Source: Chloroflexota bacterium
GTDB lineage: Bacteria > Chloroflexota > Chloroflexia > Thermomicrobiales > UBA6265
Length of the DNA stretch: 64,000 nt
Reading direction: 5' to 3'
NCBI GenBank assembly: GCA_023389575.1
Contig: JAEWEG010000093.1
Span: 62,001-126,000, forward strand
The stretch's first letter is position 1, and each line of letters begins with the position of its first letter. The notes beneath the pieces are model-generated. The model was not told where the DNA came from. It ran no database searches and saw only the letters and a list, made by a program, of their open reading frames with translations. This document shows positions 19,879 through 30,591 of this stretch, one piece after another. A program made the position numbers and the translations under genes.

Positions 19879-20558
19879 ATGGATTCTTCGGCTAAAAGTC
19901 CGGCGCGTAACGCGTAGTGCACAAGCTCGGCCCTGTTGGCGAGGCCCAGCTTCTGCATGGCGCGATGCCGATAGGTTTCCACCGTCTTCGGCGATAACGA
20001 AAGGATGTCCGCCGCCTGCTGCGCCGTGTACCCTTCGGCGGTCAATTTGACGACCTCGCGCTCCCGCTCGGAGAGCACCTCGCCAAGGTCAAGTTCCTCG
20101 CCAGAGCTGACGCGTCCCAGATAGCCCCGGAGGAGCGTCTTGGTGGCCGCCGGATCGAGGAACACCTCGCCGCGGGCAACGGTTCTGATCGCGTCCAGCA
20201 GGTCCGTATGTGCGCTGGATTTCCGCACATATCCGGACCCTCCGGCCTCGAGCACTGGAAGGAGGTAGCGCTCCTCGGCATGCACGGTGAGCACCAGCAC
20301 GCGGCTCCGGATACCGAGCGCGGTGATCCCCCGGATGGCGTCAAGACCGCCCCCGGGCATCGACAGGTCAGCCACGACGACATCAGGTTCAAGCTCCCGC
20401 GCCAGTTCTATCGCGCGCAGGCCATCTTCGGCCTCGCCCACCACCGCGATGTCGGGTTGCATTTCGAGGAGGGCCCTCAACCCGGCGCGGACGATGCCGT
20501 GATCGTCCGCGAGGAGCACCCGTATCTGTTCAAGTTCCTGATTCTGGGTCAATCTCAC
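19872..20558 (-). CDS. NarL/FixJ-family response regulator
   Basis: A 228-residue two-component regulator. The receiver domain (about 12-125) has acidic pair ADDHG, phospho-acceptor Asp in VVVADLSMPG, Thr in LVLTVHAE and Lys in GYVRKSSAH. A LuxR-type helix-turn-helix follows, LSEREREVVKLTAEG...SPKTVETYRHRAMQKL. The GTG start overlaps the stop of the histidine kinase gene (GTGA), so the two form one operon. Target genes cannot be read from sequence. Confidence 0.92.
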   Translation of the reverse strand: MRLTQNQELEQIRVLLADDHGIVRAGLRALLEMQPDIAVVGEAEDGLRAIELARELEPDVVVADLSMPGGGLDAIRGITALGIRSRVLVLTVHAEERYLLPVLEAGGSGYVRKSSAHTDLLDAIRTVARGEVFLDPAATKTLLRGYLGRVSSGEELDLGEVLSEREREVVKLTAEGYTAQQAADILSLSPKTVETYRHRAMQKLGLANRAELVHYALRAGLLAEESIL

Positions 20559-21676
20559 TGCCTTCCCGTGATGTCAGATATGGGCTTACCGACAGGTTCT
20601 CCCTCGGCCGTTATCGGAATCGAGACCTGGATGCGAACGCCGGTCGGGGTCAGGGGAGTGATCGAGAACGACCCGCCGACCAGGGCCGCGCGTTCCGCCA
20701 TCCCGAAGAGCCCGAGTCCCAGGCCCGACTCATCGCGGACGCGATCGAGGGCCGGGCTGAAGCCTGTTCCGTCGTCGTCAATCGACAGGTCAACCCTGGT
20801 CGGATGCCGGGTCAGCGTGACTGACGCATGCCTGGCATGAGCGTGTTTCACCACGTTGGTGAGGGCTTCCTGCGCCACTCGGTACAGCACGAGCTCCAAT
20901 TCCGGCGCAAGGCGCTCACGAGCGCCGTTCACATGCAGCACCACGTCGACCCCGGATTGCTCCGAGAATCGCTGCGTCAGGTCACCCAGCGCCTCCCTGG
21001 CTCCCAGGTCGTCGAGAGCTGGCGGCCGAAGTTCGAGCGCGAGCCGCCGCACTCCCTCGATCGCTTCCACGGTCATCGACTCCAGGCGCTCGGCCGTTAG
21101 CCGGACCTCGTAATTGCTGGACGACTTCAGCGCGGTCACGCTCAGCAACTGGGCAAAGAGCATCTGCGCGGTATCGTCATGAAGTTCCCGGGCAATGCGT
21201 TTCCGCTCACCCTCCTGGGCCTCGATCACCTGCACCGCCAATTCCCGGAGTCTCGCCTGGTTGGTTTCGAGTTCGTCGAGCGTATCGTTGAAGGTATGGA
21301 CGAGCCGCACCAGTTGGGGATCGCTGAGCGATGGAAGATCCGCCCGAGCGGACAGGTCTCCGTTCCGGACCGCGTCGGCCAGGCGCTCGAGGCTGTCCAG
21401 CGGCTCGAACGCCGCCCGGAGCACCACGTAGTTCACCGCCACGCTCAGGAGAACGCCGATGCCGGCGAAGAACAGCATCAGTTCCACGCGGGAAGGCAGC
21501 TGGAGGTCCCGGATGGTGGTGGCCGTCACGTAGGTGCCAACCACCGCGCCGAACACGACGATCGCCATGTTCGCCAGCAACACCTTGTAAAACAATGGGA
21601 CGGAACGAACGCGGGTCGCGACGACATGTCGCGGACCCTGCCGCTCGACCATCCGCGAAACGTCCATGGTTGACAT
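20555..21676 (-). CDS. NarX/DegS-type sensor histidine kinase
   Basis: Partner of the downstream NarL-type regulator. The 373 residues hold two membrane segments separated by a very short loop, a HAMP linker (AFEPLDSLERLADAVRNGD), the HisKA_3 phospho-acceptor ARELHDDTAQMLF and a C-terminal ATPase domain (ALTNVVKHAHA, DDDGTGF, GLGLFGMAERAALVGG). The absence of an extracytoplasmic domain suggests sensing in or near the membrane. ATGs at 21676 and 21667 are both possible starts; neither has a strong ribosome site. Confidence 0.88.
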   Translation of the reverse strand: MSTMDVSRMVERQGPRHVVATRVRSVPLFYKVLLANMAIVVFGAVVGTYVTATTIRDLQLPSRVELMLFFAGIGVLLSVAVNYVVLRAAFEPLDSLERLADAVRNGDLSARADLPSLSDPQLVRLVHTFNDTLDELETNQARLRELAVQVIEAQEGERKRIARELHDDTAQMLFAQLLSVTALKSSSNYEVRLTAERLESMTVEAIEGVRRLALELRPPALDDLGAREALGDLTQRFSEQSGVDVVLHVNGARERLAPELELVLYRVAQEALTNVVKHAHARHASVTLTRHPTRVDLSIDDDGTGFSPALDRVRDESGLGLGLFGMAERAALVGGSFSITPLTPTGVRIQVSIPITAEGEPVGKPISDITGRQ

Positions 21677-21779
21677 CTGGGGTACTTTCAGTGTCGACCA
21701 GCGCGGCGCCATACCGGGCCAGTGGGTGGCTCTGGTACCATTTCGGGTTTGACGCGCCGGCCTATCAGGAGGAAATGCA

Positions 21780-22271
21780 TTGGCTGCCAACTCGTCATTC
21801 GATATCGTTTCGAAGTTCGATCAGCAGGAATTCAAGAACGCCGTGGATCAGGCGGATCGGGAAATCCGGACCCGCTACGATCTCAAGGATACCAAGACCG
21901 AGCTGACGCTCACCGCCACCGAACTCACCATCAACACCGAGTCGGAGTACAGCCTCGGCGCGGTGCGCGACATCCTCGAGTCCAAGGTGCTCGGCCGGAA
22001 GCTCTCGCTCAAGATCCTCGACTACCAGGAAGAGGAAGAAGCCTCCGGTGCCCGAGTGCGGCAGGTGGTCAAGCTCAAGGAAGGCATTCCCGACGACATC
22101 GCGAAGAAGATCTCGAAGTCAATCCGGGACGAGTTCAAGAAGGTCACACCCCAGATCCAGGGCGACACGCTGCGCGTGCAGGCCAAGAGCCGGGACGATC
22201 TGCAGGCCGTGATGGCCATGGTCAAGGCCGCCGACTATCCGGTCGCGCTCCAATTCGTGAACTACCGGTAA
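21780..22271 (+). CDS. YajQ-family nucleotide-binding protein
   Basis: A 163-residue member of the YajQ/UPF0234 family, whose members bind cyclic di-GMP in some bacteria and have been linked to transcription control. It opens AANSSFDIVSKFDQQEFKNAVDQ, as in the family, and ends VALQFVNYR, the typical C-terminus. The start is TTG at 21780, supported by AGGAGG 7 bases upstream. It is divergent from the histidine kinase. Function here is by family only. Confidence 0.9.
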   Translation: MAANSSFDIVSKFDQQEFKNAVDQADREIRTRYDLKDTKTELTLTATELTINTESEYSLGAVRDILESKVLGRKLSLKILDYQEEEEASGARVRQVVKLKEGIPDDIAKKISKSIRDEFKKVTPQIQGDTLRVQAKSRDDLQAVMAMVKAADYPVALQFVNYR

Positions 22272-22285
22272 CCAGTCCCTTTACA

Positions 22286-23446
22286 TCACCCCGGGTCCCG
22301 GTCTTCGCCTTTCAGCCGGTCAAGCAGCGTCGAGCGCTCGCCGGCATGACGTTCGGGAAGGGCTTGCGCGACCTTTTCGAGCAACTCGCTTTCCAGCGGC
22401 GAGCCGACCGGGAACACCCGTACCGCCGGGGCCGGCACTTCTGGCCACACGCGCTGGAACATGACCCATTGCGACACTCGCTCGCGGATCCCGTGTTCCA
22501 TAGCCGGAACCAGATTGTCGAACCCGGCGCGCATGTCGGCTTCCAGGTCGGCGGTCTTCTCCACGGTGAACGGCCGCGCGATCGACATCTCGTGACCGTT
22601 TCGTAGGCGCCTGGTGAGGATCGGAATAACGACCGCGCCGGTATCCCTGGCGATGCGGATGGCGCCCGGTGGCAGCGTCGTGGTTTTGCCAAAGAACTCG
22701 ACGGAGCGCCCATTCTGGAAGAAGTCGCGATCGCTCACGATGACCGCGCACTCTCCGTTGCGCAGCGCCCGGATCACCTTCCGCACACCCGACGGCGTCG
22801 GCTCGACCATCGTCGATCCCTTGGAACCCCGTAGATGTGTCACCCCGTCGAAAATGAATCGCGAGGTCGTCCGTCCCGTCACGATCGTGAGCTTGTACCC
22901 ACGCGCCCAGAGCACCTGCCCGGCGTGATCGAACGATCCCAGATGGCAGGCAACGAGAATCACCCCTTTCCCCTGGGCGAGTGCTTCATTGATGACGGAC
23001 CAGTCTCCTGACGTCACCTTCAGCGAATCCAGCAGGTTCGAGCGTGATTCCCGTGGCATCGTGATCAGGTCGACGAAGTTCCGGGCGCTCGTCCGGAAAA
23101 TGGATCTCGCGGCATCGCGGACGCGCGAGTCGCTGGCATCCACGCCGAGGACCTGCGACACATTCGCTTCCACGTTGTCGCGATAGGTGTTGGTCGATCT
23201 GCGGAAAACGTCGCCGACCCGGTCGGCGATCCAGTACCGGATGGGGCGAGGAATCAGCCAGAACACCCACGAAAAGAACTCGGCGAAGAACACCGAAAGC
23301 TGGTAGCGGAACGCGTGACGCTCTTCGCGCCGGAACAACGGCATTCGCTTTGGTGGATTGTCGTTACTGGTCACACCACCCCATCCACCAGCACGCCGAT
23401 TCCCGGGACACCCCGCGCGTACCCGTCGAGGCGAACTCGATGCCAT
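22286..23446 (-). CDS. LpxL/PatA-type lipid acyltransferase
   Basis: Membrane-associated acyltransferase of the LABLAT family. The HX4D catalytic motif is seen as ACHLGSFDHAG, with the later FFQNGRSVEFFGK and LPPGAIRIAR segments also typical. In organisms without lipid A, members such as PatA acylate phosphatidylinositol mannosides. It lies 13 bases after a CDP-alcohol phosphotransferase gene, which fits a phospholipid role. A GTG at 23374 is an alternative start and would remove a basic, low-complexity N-terminus. Confidence 0.82.
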   Translation of the reverse strand: MASSSPRRVRAGCPGNRRAGGWGGVTSNDNPPKRMPLFRREERHAFRYQLSVFFAEFFSWVFWLIPRPIRYWIADRVGDVFRRSTNTYRDNVEANVSQVLGVDASDSRVRDAARSIFRTSARNFVDLITMPRESRSNLLDSLKVTSGDWSVINEALAQGKGVILVACHLGSFDHAGQVLWARGYKLTIVTGRTTSRFIFDGVTHLRGSKGSTMVEPTPSGVRKVIRALRNGECAVIVSDRDFFQNGRSVEFFGKTTTLPPGAIRIARDTGAVVIPILTRRLRNGHEMSIARPFTVEKTADLEADMRAGFDNLVPAMEHGIRERVSQWVMFQRVWPEVPAPAVRVFPVGSPLESELLEKVAQALPERHAGERSTLLDRLKGEDRDPG

Positions 23447-23459
23447 CGCCGTCCGAGAG

Positions 23460-24101
23460 TCATGTCGGCTGCTTGCTTTCCATGTCCTTCAGGAACCCGA
23501 TGGAATCGACAAACACCGGGATCGCGCGGATCACCGTCAGCGCCACCGCGGCCCAGACAAGCCCCCAGCCGAACCAGCGAAACCCTTCAACCCCGTAGAG
23601 GGACCCGATGAACGTGTCGGTTGTGTCCTTCTGCTCCCAGGCCACCAGGCCCGCCAGGAACACGAAGCCCGCGGACTTCGCCCAGCCAAAGAACCCACGC
23701 ATGAATCGACCGGCCGTCAACCATTCGGTGAAGGCCGATCGCATCATGTTGTTCTCGCCAAACGGCGTCATGCCCTGCATCAACGATAGCGACCGGAGAC
23801 CATCCACCATGAATCCCCTGGTCATCACCATGAGGGGAATCCAGACTGGGATTACGTCAAGATGGGCGAAGACGATCCAGAGCGCATTTTCGACCACCCT
23901 GTCTCCCGCGATATCGAACACGGCGCCAAACGCCGAGGTCGAACCGCGCTTCCTGGCTACCCAGCCATCCAGGCCGTCGCTGGCGAACACCACGATCAGC
24001 AGCACCATGCACGCTTCGATTACCTGGACGCTTCCGTTGTAGATCATCCAGATCACGATGAACAGCAGGATCAGCCGACCCACGGTGATCATATTCGCCA
24101 T
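23460..24101 (-). CDS. CDP-alcohol phosphatidyltransferase family protein
   Basis: Integral membrane enzyme that joins a CDP-activated lipid to an alcohol such as inositol phosphate or glycerol phosphate. The signature D-x2-DG-x2-AR-x8-G-x3-D-x3-D is present in DGLDGWVARKRGSTSAFGAV followed by FDIAGD. The 213 residues have several hydrophobic helices. The neighbouring acyltransferase suggests phosphatidylinositol-type lipid synthesis, but the acceptor alcohol is not decided by the sequence. Confidence 0.85.
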   Translation of the reverse strand: MANMITVGRLILLFIVIWMIYNGSVQVIEACMVLLIVVFASDGLDGWVARKRGSTSAFGAVFDIAGDRVVENALWIVFAHLDVIPVWIPLMVMTRGFMVDGLRSLSLMQGMTPFGENNMMRSAFTEWLTAGRFMRGFFGWAKSAGFVFLAGLVAWEQKDTTDTFIGSLYGVEGFRWFGWGLVWAAVALTVIRAIPVFVDSIGFLKDMESKQPT

Positions 24102-24255
24102 GTTGGGACCATCCTGCGACTAATCGCCAAGATACAAGCCAAATCACCACCTGTCCTGCGCCATTTGGGAGGCGTGAGCACGCGCCTAGTATTGCGTACC
24201 GAGGCCTATCCCTCAAGGAAGCCTCGTCCTCGCGGAATTCTGTTCGGCGGTCAGG

Positions 24256-24936
24256 TCATCGGCCGAATCGCTTGAGCAGCGCGGCCGGGTCATCCGTGCA
24301 GATGCCAACCACTCCGAGCCCCGCGAGCACCTCGGCCCGATCCGGGTCGTTCACCGTCCAGATCCAGCATTCCAACCCCTTGGATCTCGCGTACTCTCCG
24401 ATGTCGGCGTTGAAGAACTTGTCGTGGAGGGCGATCTGAGGCGAACCCAGGGCGAGGGCCGTCGCGATCACCTCATCGGACATCACCGGGGTCAGTGGCC
24501 ACAGTTCGACGTCCGGAGCCACCTTCTTGACGTGATGCAGCACGTCGTGGATGAACGAGGAGATCGCGAACTCCAGGTTCTCGTGGCGGGTGGTCTCGAC
24601 CAGCACAGCGTCGGCGGCGGCCGCCGCCTTCACCTCGATATCGACGTGGAGCTTTCCCGCCACCAGGTCCAGAACCTCCGCGAGGGTCGGAATCGGTGCC
24701 CCGTTGCCGGCGTCGAGCGCCTGAAGTTCGGCCAGGGTCAGGTCCGCGACGTTGCCTGATCCATCAGTCGTTCGGTCGACGGTCTCGTCATGAATCACCA
24801 CCGCCACTCCGTCCCTTGACAGGTGAACGTCCAGCTCGATTCCATCCGCGCCCAGCTCAACGGCCCGCGCGAATGCCGGAAGGGTGTTTTCCGGACGTTC
24901 CGCCGATGCTCCACGATGTGCGTAAATCCTTGACAT
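24256..24936 (-). CDS. Glycerophosphodiester phosphodiesterase
   Basis: Hydrolyses glycerophosphodiesters to glycerol 3-phosphate and an alcohol. The 226-residue TIM barrel has the catalytic HRG...ENT motif (AHRGASAERPENTLPAF), the metal-binding ELDVHLSRDG and the late WTVNDPD. The ATG at 24936 is preferred because GGAG lies 9 bases upstream; the frame extends to 24957. No signal peptide is visible, so it is probably cytoplasmic. It fits phospholipid turnover beside the two lipid genes. Confidence 0.92.
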   Translation of the reverse strand: MSRIYAHRGASAERPENTLPAFARAVELGADGIELDVHLSRDGVAVVIHDETVDRTTDGSGNVADLTLAELQALDAGNGAPIPTLAEVLDLVAGKLHVDIEVKAAAAADAVLVETTRHENLEFAISSFIHDVLHHVKKVAPDVELWPLTPVMSDEVIATALALGSPQIALHDKFFNADIGEYARSKGLECWIWTVNDPDRAEVLAGLGVVGICTDDPAALLKRFGR

Positions 24937-24975
24937 GCGCTCTTTCTCCATACTCAACGATTGAGATGCCTCACA

Positions 24976-25004
24976 TTGACACGATCCGTATCAAGAACTA
25001 TCAT
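24976..25004 (+). promoter_or_regulatory. Promoter of hspR-clpB with HAIR-like operator
   Basis: TTGACA (24976-24981) and TATCAT (24999-25004) are 17 bases apart. Embedded is TTGA-N11-TCAA (24976-24994), with TTGACAC and GTATCAA matching as an inverted repeat at six of seven positions. This is the geometry of the HspR HAIR operator core. A second short repeat, CTCAA-CGA-TTGAG, lies at 24953-24965. Confidence 0.7.
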
Positions 25005-25037
25005 TCATGCAGCAACTAATCCTTGGAGGCACCTTGA

Positions 25038-25412
25038 ATGGTTGGACGATTTTCAGAACCACTCTTCGTCATCAGCGTAGCAGCGCGGCTGGTGGAAATG
25101 CATCCCCAGACGCTGCGCAAGTACGAGCGCGAAGGGCTTGTCGCTCCCTCGCGCACCAGCGGGAATCTCCGCCTGTATTCCGATAGTGACATCGAACAAT
25201 TGCGACAGGTCAAGTACCTCGTGGAGAAACGCGGGCTGAATCTCGCGGGTGTCCAGCTGGCGCTCGAGCTGACCCGCAAGATGCAGAAGCTTCGCAAGGA
25301 GCATCAGGACGATTCCCAGGACACTGGCATCGCGAAACAACTCGACGAGTTGCTGCGGCTCCTCGGCTACGTCGAGCAGTCCGAGGTTCGGGCCCAGCGT
25401 CAGTCGAGCTGA
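25038..25412 (+). CDS. hspR: HspR-like MerR-family heat-shock regulator
   Basis: A 124-residue DNA-binding repressor. The MerR-type helix-turn-helix reads FVISVAARLVEMHPQTLRKY followed by EREGLVAPSRTSGNLRLYSD, as in HspR, then a short coiled-coil segment. It lies 88 bases upstream of clpB on the same strand, the usual HspR arrangement in which it represses chaperone genes until heat stress. A HAIR-like repeat overlaps its own promoter. Confidence 0.88.
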   Translation: MVGRFSEPLFVISVAARLVEMHPQTLRKYEREGLVAPSRTSGNLRLYSDSDIEQLRQVKYLVEKRGLNLAGVQLALELTRKMQKLRKEHQDDSQDTGIAKQLDELLRLLGYVEQSEVRAQRQSS

Positions 25413-25500
25413 ATCGATATCCCCCGAATCGTCACCTAATCGCGTGCTTAAGCCCTTATTGACTTTCTTGCCCCACACCCAATAGCGGGAGGTATGCCGG

Positions 25501-28110
<2,610 letters not shown>

Positions 28111-28129
28111 GTGCCAGGACTACCCTGAG

Positions 28130-28160
28130 AAAGAGGCGCCTGTAACGGCGCCTCTTTTTT
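28130..28160 (+). terminator. Terminator of hspR-clpB
   Basis: AAAGAGGCGCC pairs with GGCGCCTCTTT around TGTAAC and runs into TTTTTT: a textbook intrinsic terminator 20 bases after clpB. Confidence 0.95.
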
Positions 28161-28265
28161 CCATTAGCTATACTGCGGGCATATGGAGACCGGGACGCTT
28201 CCAATCACGAACACTACATTGCGGTCGACACTGGCTGTCGTAACTGAAAGGGCAGGCACAACATC

Positions 28266-28400
28266 ATGGATTTCGTCCTCTGGTTGATACAATCAGCGCT
28301 CACGCTGGGAGTGGTCATCCTCATCATCGGCGCGCTCGCGGCGCTGTTCATGATCGTGTTCTCGCTCGCCACGGGTATCGACCGTCGCCTGCAGCGATAG
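28266..28400 (+). CDS. 44-residue single-pass membrane miniprotein
   Basis: A short open frame reading MDFVLWLIQSALTLGVVILI and onward through IGALAALFMIVFSLATG to a basic end, IDRRLQR. AGGGCAGG lies about 10 bases upstream. One long hydrophobic helix followed by positive residues suggests a membrane miniprotein with a cytoplasmic C-terminus. It is isolated between the clpB terminator and the DUF3352 gene. Function unknown; coding status rests on composition and ribosome site only. Confidence 0.6.
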   Translation: MDFVLWLIQSALTLGVVILIIGALAALFMIVFSLATGIDRRLQR

Positions 28401-28531
28401 TGTCGGAACCGCGGCGCGGCGATAGACGTTAGAACTACATCGGTGATGGCATCATCCCGCGCGTAGCCATGCGCGATCAACGATGAAACCGAGTCGTTTA
28501 CAGCGGCACCAAGGCCGGAAGGAGTCGGAGT

Positions 28532-30457
28532 TTGAAAAACGCAACGGCAAGACGCGGCGGATCTGGGAGAACGGGAGCGCGGGCGCGCTCCGTAATGGCA
28601 CTTCTGCTCGTTTCTGGTCTCTTCGCTTCGTTGGTGTCCTTTGGTGGAACGGCCACCGCACAGGCGACTGGCGGTCTCGCCGCCTACGCGCCAGCGGATG
28701 CGCTGTTCTACGCGGAAGTTGAACTCGACAGGGAATCGGACCAACTTGTCCAGGCCAGCGATCTTCTTGAGCGCGCGAATCTTGAAGCCGTGCTCACCGA
28801 CGATCAGGAAGCCGAAGTCGACATGCAGGTCGACAATCTCGGCCTGATCGCCAACGGCCAGGCCTCCGTGTTCCTGACGGACATTCCAGAGGAAAGCCTC
28901 GAAGCCGGACTGGGAATGACTTCCGAAGCCGCCGACGTGCTGGAAGACCCCGAGGCAGCACTCGCCGACGAGATTCCTGACGGCTGGGCGCTGGTGATCA
29001 TGCCGGCCGATATCGACATGGCCTTCACCATCTACACGTCCATCGCCTTCGAAGGCGATACGACCACCGCCGAGGAAACTGAGTACGGTGGATACACCAT
29101 CCTGAACAGCGTTCCCGCCGACGAATACACCTCGCCGGTGTTCATGGCCCAGGTCGATGACGTGATTGTCGTCACCGCCGCTTCGTCTGACGTCGAATCC
29201 GTGATCGACACGGTCAACGGCGACACCCCCGCGCTCGAGACTGACGAAAACTTCACCATGGTTCGCGACGCCCTCGAGTCCGATGTGATGGCGTTTGGCT
29301 ACGTCAATGGACCGGCCATGCTCGATCAGGTCGGTGATATCGACGACCTGGAAGAACTCGGTCTCTCCGAGGACGTCCTGGCATCCTACGACACCTACTC
29401 CGGTTTCGTGTTCTGGGCGGATGCCAACGGCTTCCGCATGGATTCGATTGCCATCCCGGGCAGCAACGTGACATTCCCTGAATCGACCGACTACAGCGCG
29501 TCATTCGCCGCCGAGACTCCCGACAACGCCCTCTTCTTCACCGGCGGCAGCGACCTCGGCATGAACCCGGGCGTCAACATGCTGGCGCTGGCCTTCGCCT
29601 CGTCCGTGATTGGCATGGATGCCGAAGGCGGCTCGATGCTCGCCACTCCTGGCGCCACCGCCGAGGACTATGCCGACGAAGTCTTCGCCCAGGCCGAGGA
29701 GCAGCTTGGCTTCAACCTGAAGACCGACCTGCTCGACCAGATGGTCGGCGAGTGGGCGATGTCTGGCTCCGTGGAAAACCTCACGCAGGACGGCGCGGAC
29801 ATCTCCGCTCTCTTCGTGACCGAACTCGATGACAGCACCTCGGTTGAGTCCATCGTCGCGGACATCACGGCGATGATCGAGCAGGAAGCAGGCACCGATG
29901 TGTCGTTCTCCACGCGCGACGTCAATGGCTCGCAGGTCACCTCGATCGAAGCTTCCGAAGACCCGGCCTTCCCGCTGACGCTTGAGTTCGGCGTGGTCGA
30001 TGGGCAATTGATGATCGGCGTGAACGAAGGCATCGATTTCTCGACGCTCGCCGCTGACGGCTCGCTGGCTGATGATGCGGTCTTCCAGCAGACCTTCGAA
30101 GCTCTGCCGTCGGAGAACGTGAACTCGTCGAGCTTCCTCAACGTGGGCGCCCTGCTCCCACTGGTTGACGACGTTATCGATATGACCGCCGTGAGCGACC
30201 TGGACGCCGATGCCGCGTGCGCCGAGTTCGCCACGCAGGAAGAGGCCCAGGCGGCCTACGACGAGGATCCCTTCGACAACTGGATGCTCGACCAGAACTT
30301 CAACGACATCGCCTGCGAGGATCACTTCAATCCTCCGGCTCCGGACGCGACGCCCGAGGCAACCGCCGAGGAGATCAACGTTCTGTCGATCGGTACCGTC
30401 ACCTTCGACAACGATGGAGCGATCGGCACCAGCACGATCATCCTCATCGGCGAGTAA
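28532..30457 (+). CDS. Secreted DUF3352 family protein
   Basis: A 641-residue exported protein of unknown function. The N-terminus is basic (KNATARRGGSGRTGARARS) and leads into a hydrophobic signal segment ending near TATAQA. The mature part is strongly acidic, opening AAYAPADALFYAEVELDR, as in DUF3352 proteins. The start is TTG at 28532 with AAGGAG about 9 bases upstream. The acidic, Asp/Glu-rich surface contrasts with the neighbours and fits extracellular exposure. A terminator follows. Confidence 0.8.
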   Translation: MKNATARRGGSGRTGARARSVMALLLVSGLFASLVSFGGTATAQATGGLAAYAPADALFYAEVELDRESDQLVQASDLLERANLEAVLTDDQEAEVDMQVDNLGLIANGQASVFLTDIPEESLEAGLGMTSEAADVLEDPEAALADEIPDGWALVIMPADIDMAFTIYTSIAFEGDTTTAEETEYGGYTILNSVPADEYTSPVFMAQVDDVIVVTAASSDVESVIDTVNGDTPALETDENFTMVRDALESDVMAFGYVNGPAMLDQVGDIDDLEELGLSEDVLASYDTYSGFVFWADANGFRMDSIAIPGSNVTFPESTDYSASFAAETPDNALFFTGGSDLGMNPGVNMLALAFASSVIGMDAEGGSMLATPGATAEDYADEVFAQAEEQLGFNLKTDLLDQMVGEWAMSGSVENLTQDGADISALFVTELDDSTSVESIVADITAMIEQEAGTDVSFSTRDVNGSQVTSIEASEDPAFPLTLEFGVVDGQLMIGVNEGIDFSTLAADGSLADDAVFQQTFEALPSENVNSSSFLNVGALLPLVDDVIDMTAVSDLDADAACAEFATQEEAQAAYDEDPFDNWMLDQNFNDIACEDHFNPPAPDATPEATAEEINVLSIGTVTFDNDGAIGTSTIILIGE

Positions 30458-30481
30458 CGCCACCTCGAAACATCGACACGG

Positions 30482-30508
30482 AAAGGGCGCCCTCTGGGGC
30501 GTCCTTTT
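30482..30508 (+). terminator. Terminator after the DUF3352 gene
   Basis: AAAGGGCGCC pairs with GGCGTCCTTT (one G-U) around CTCTGG and runs into TTTTC. It lies 25 bases downstream of the stop. Confidence 0.88.
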
Positions 30509-30591
30509 CGCTATCTCCAGCCCATCGGATACACTGATTTCGAACACATCAATGGGACATTACCACGGGGACTTTTCCAGAAGGGTCATAC

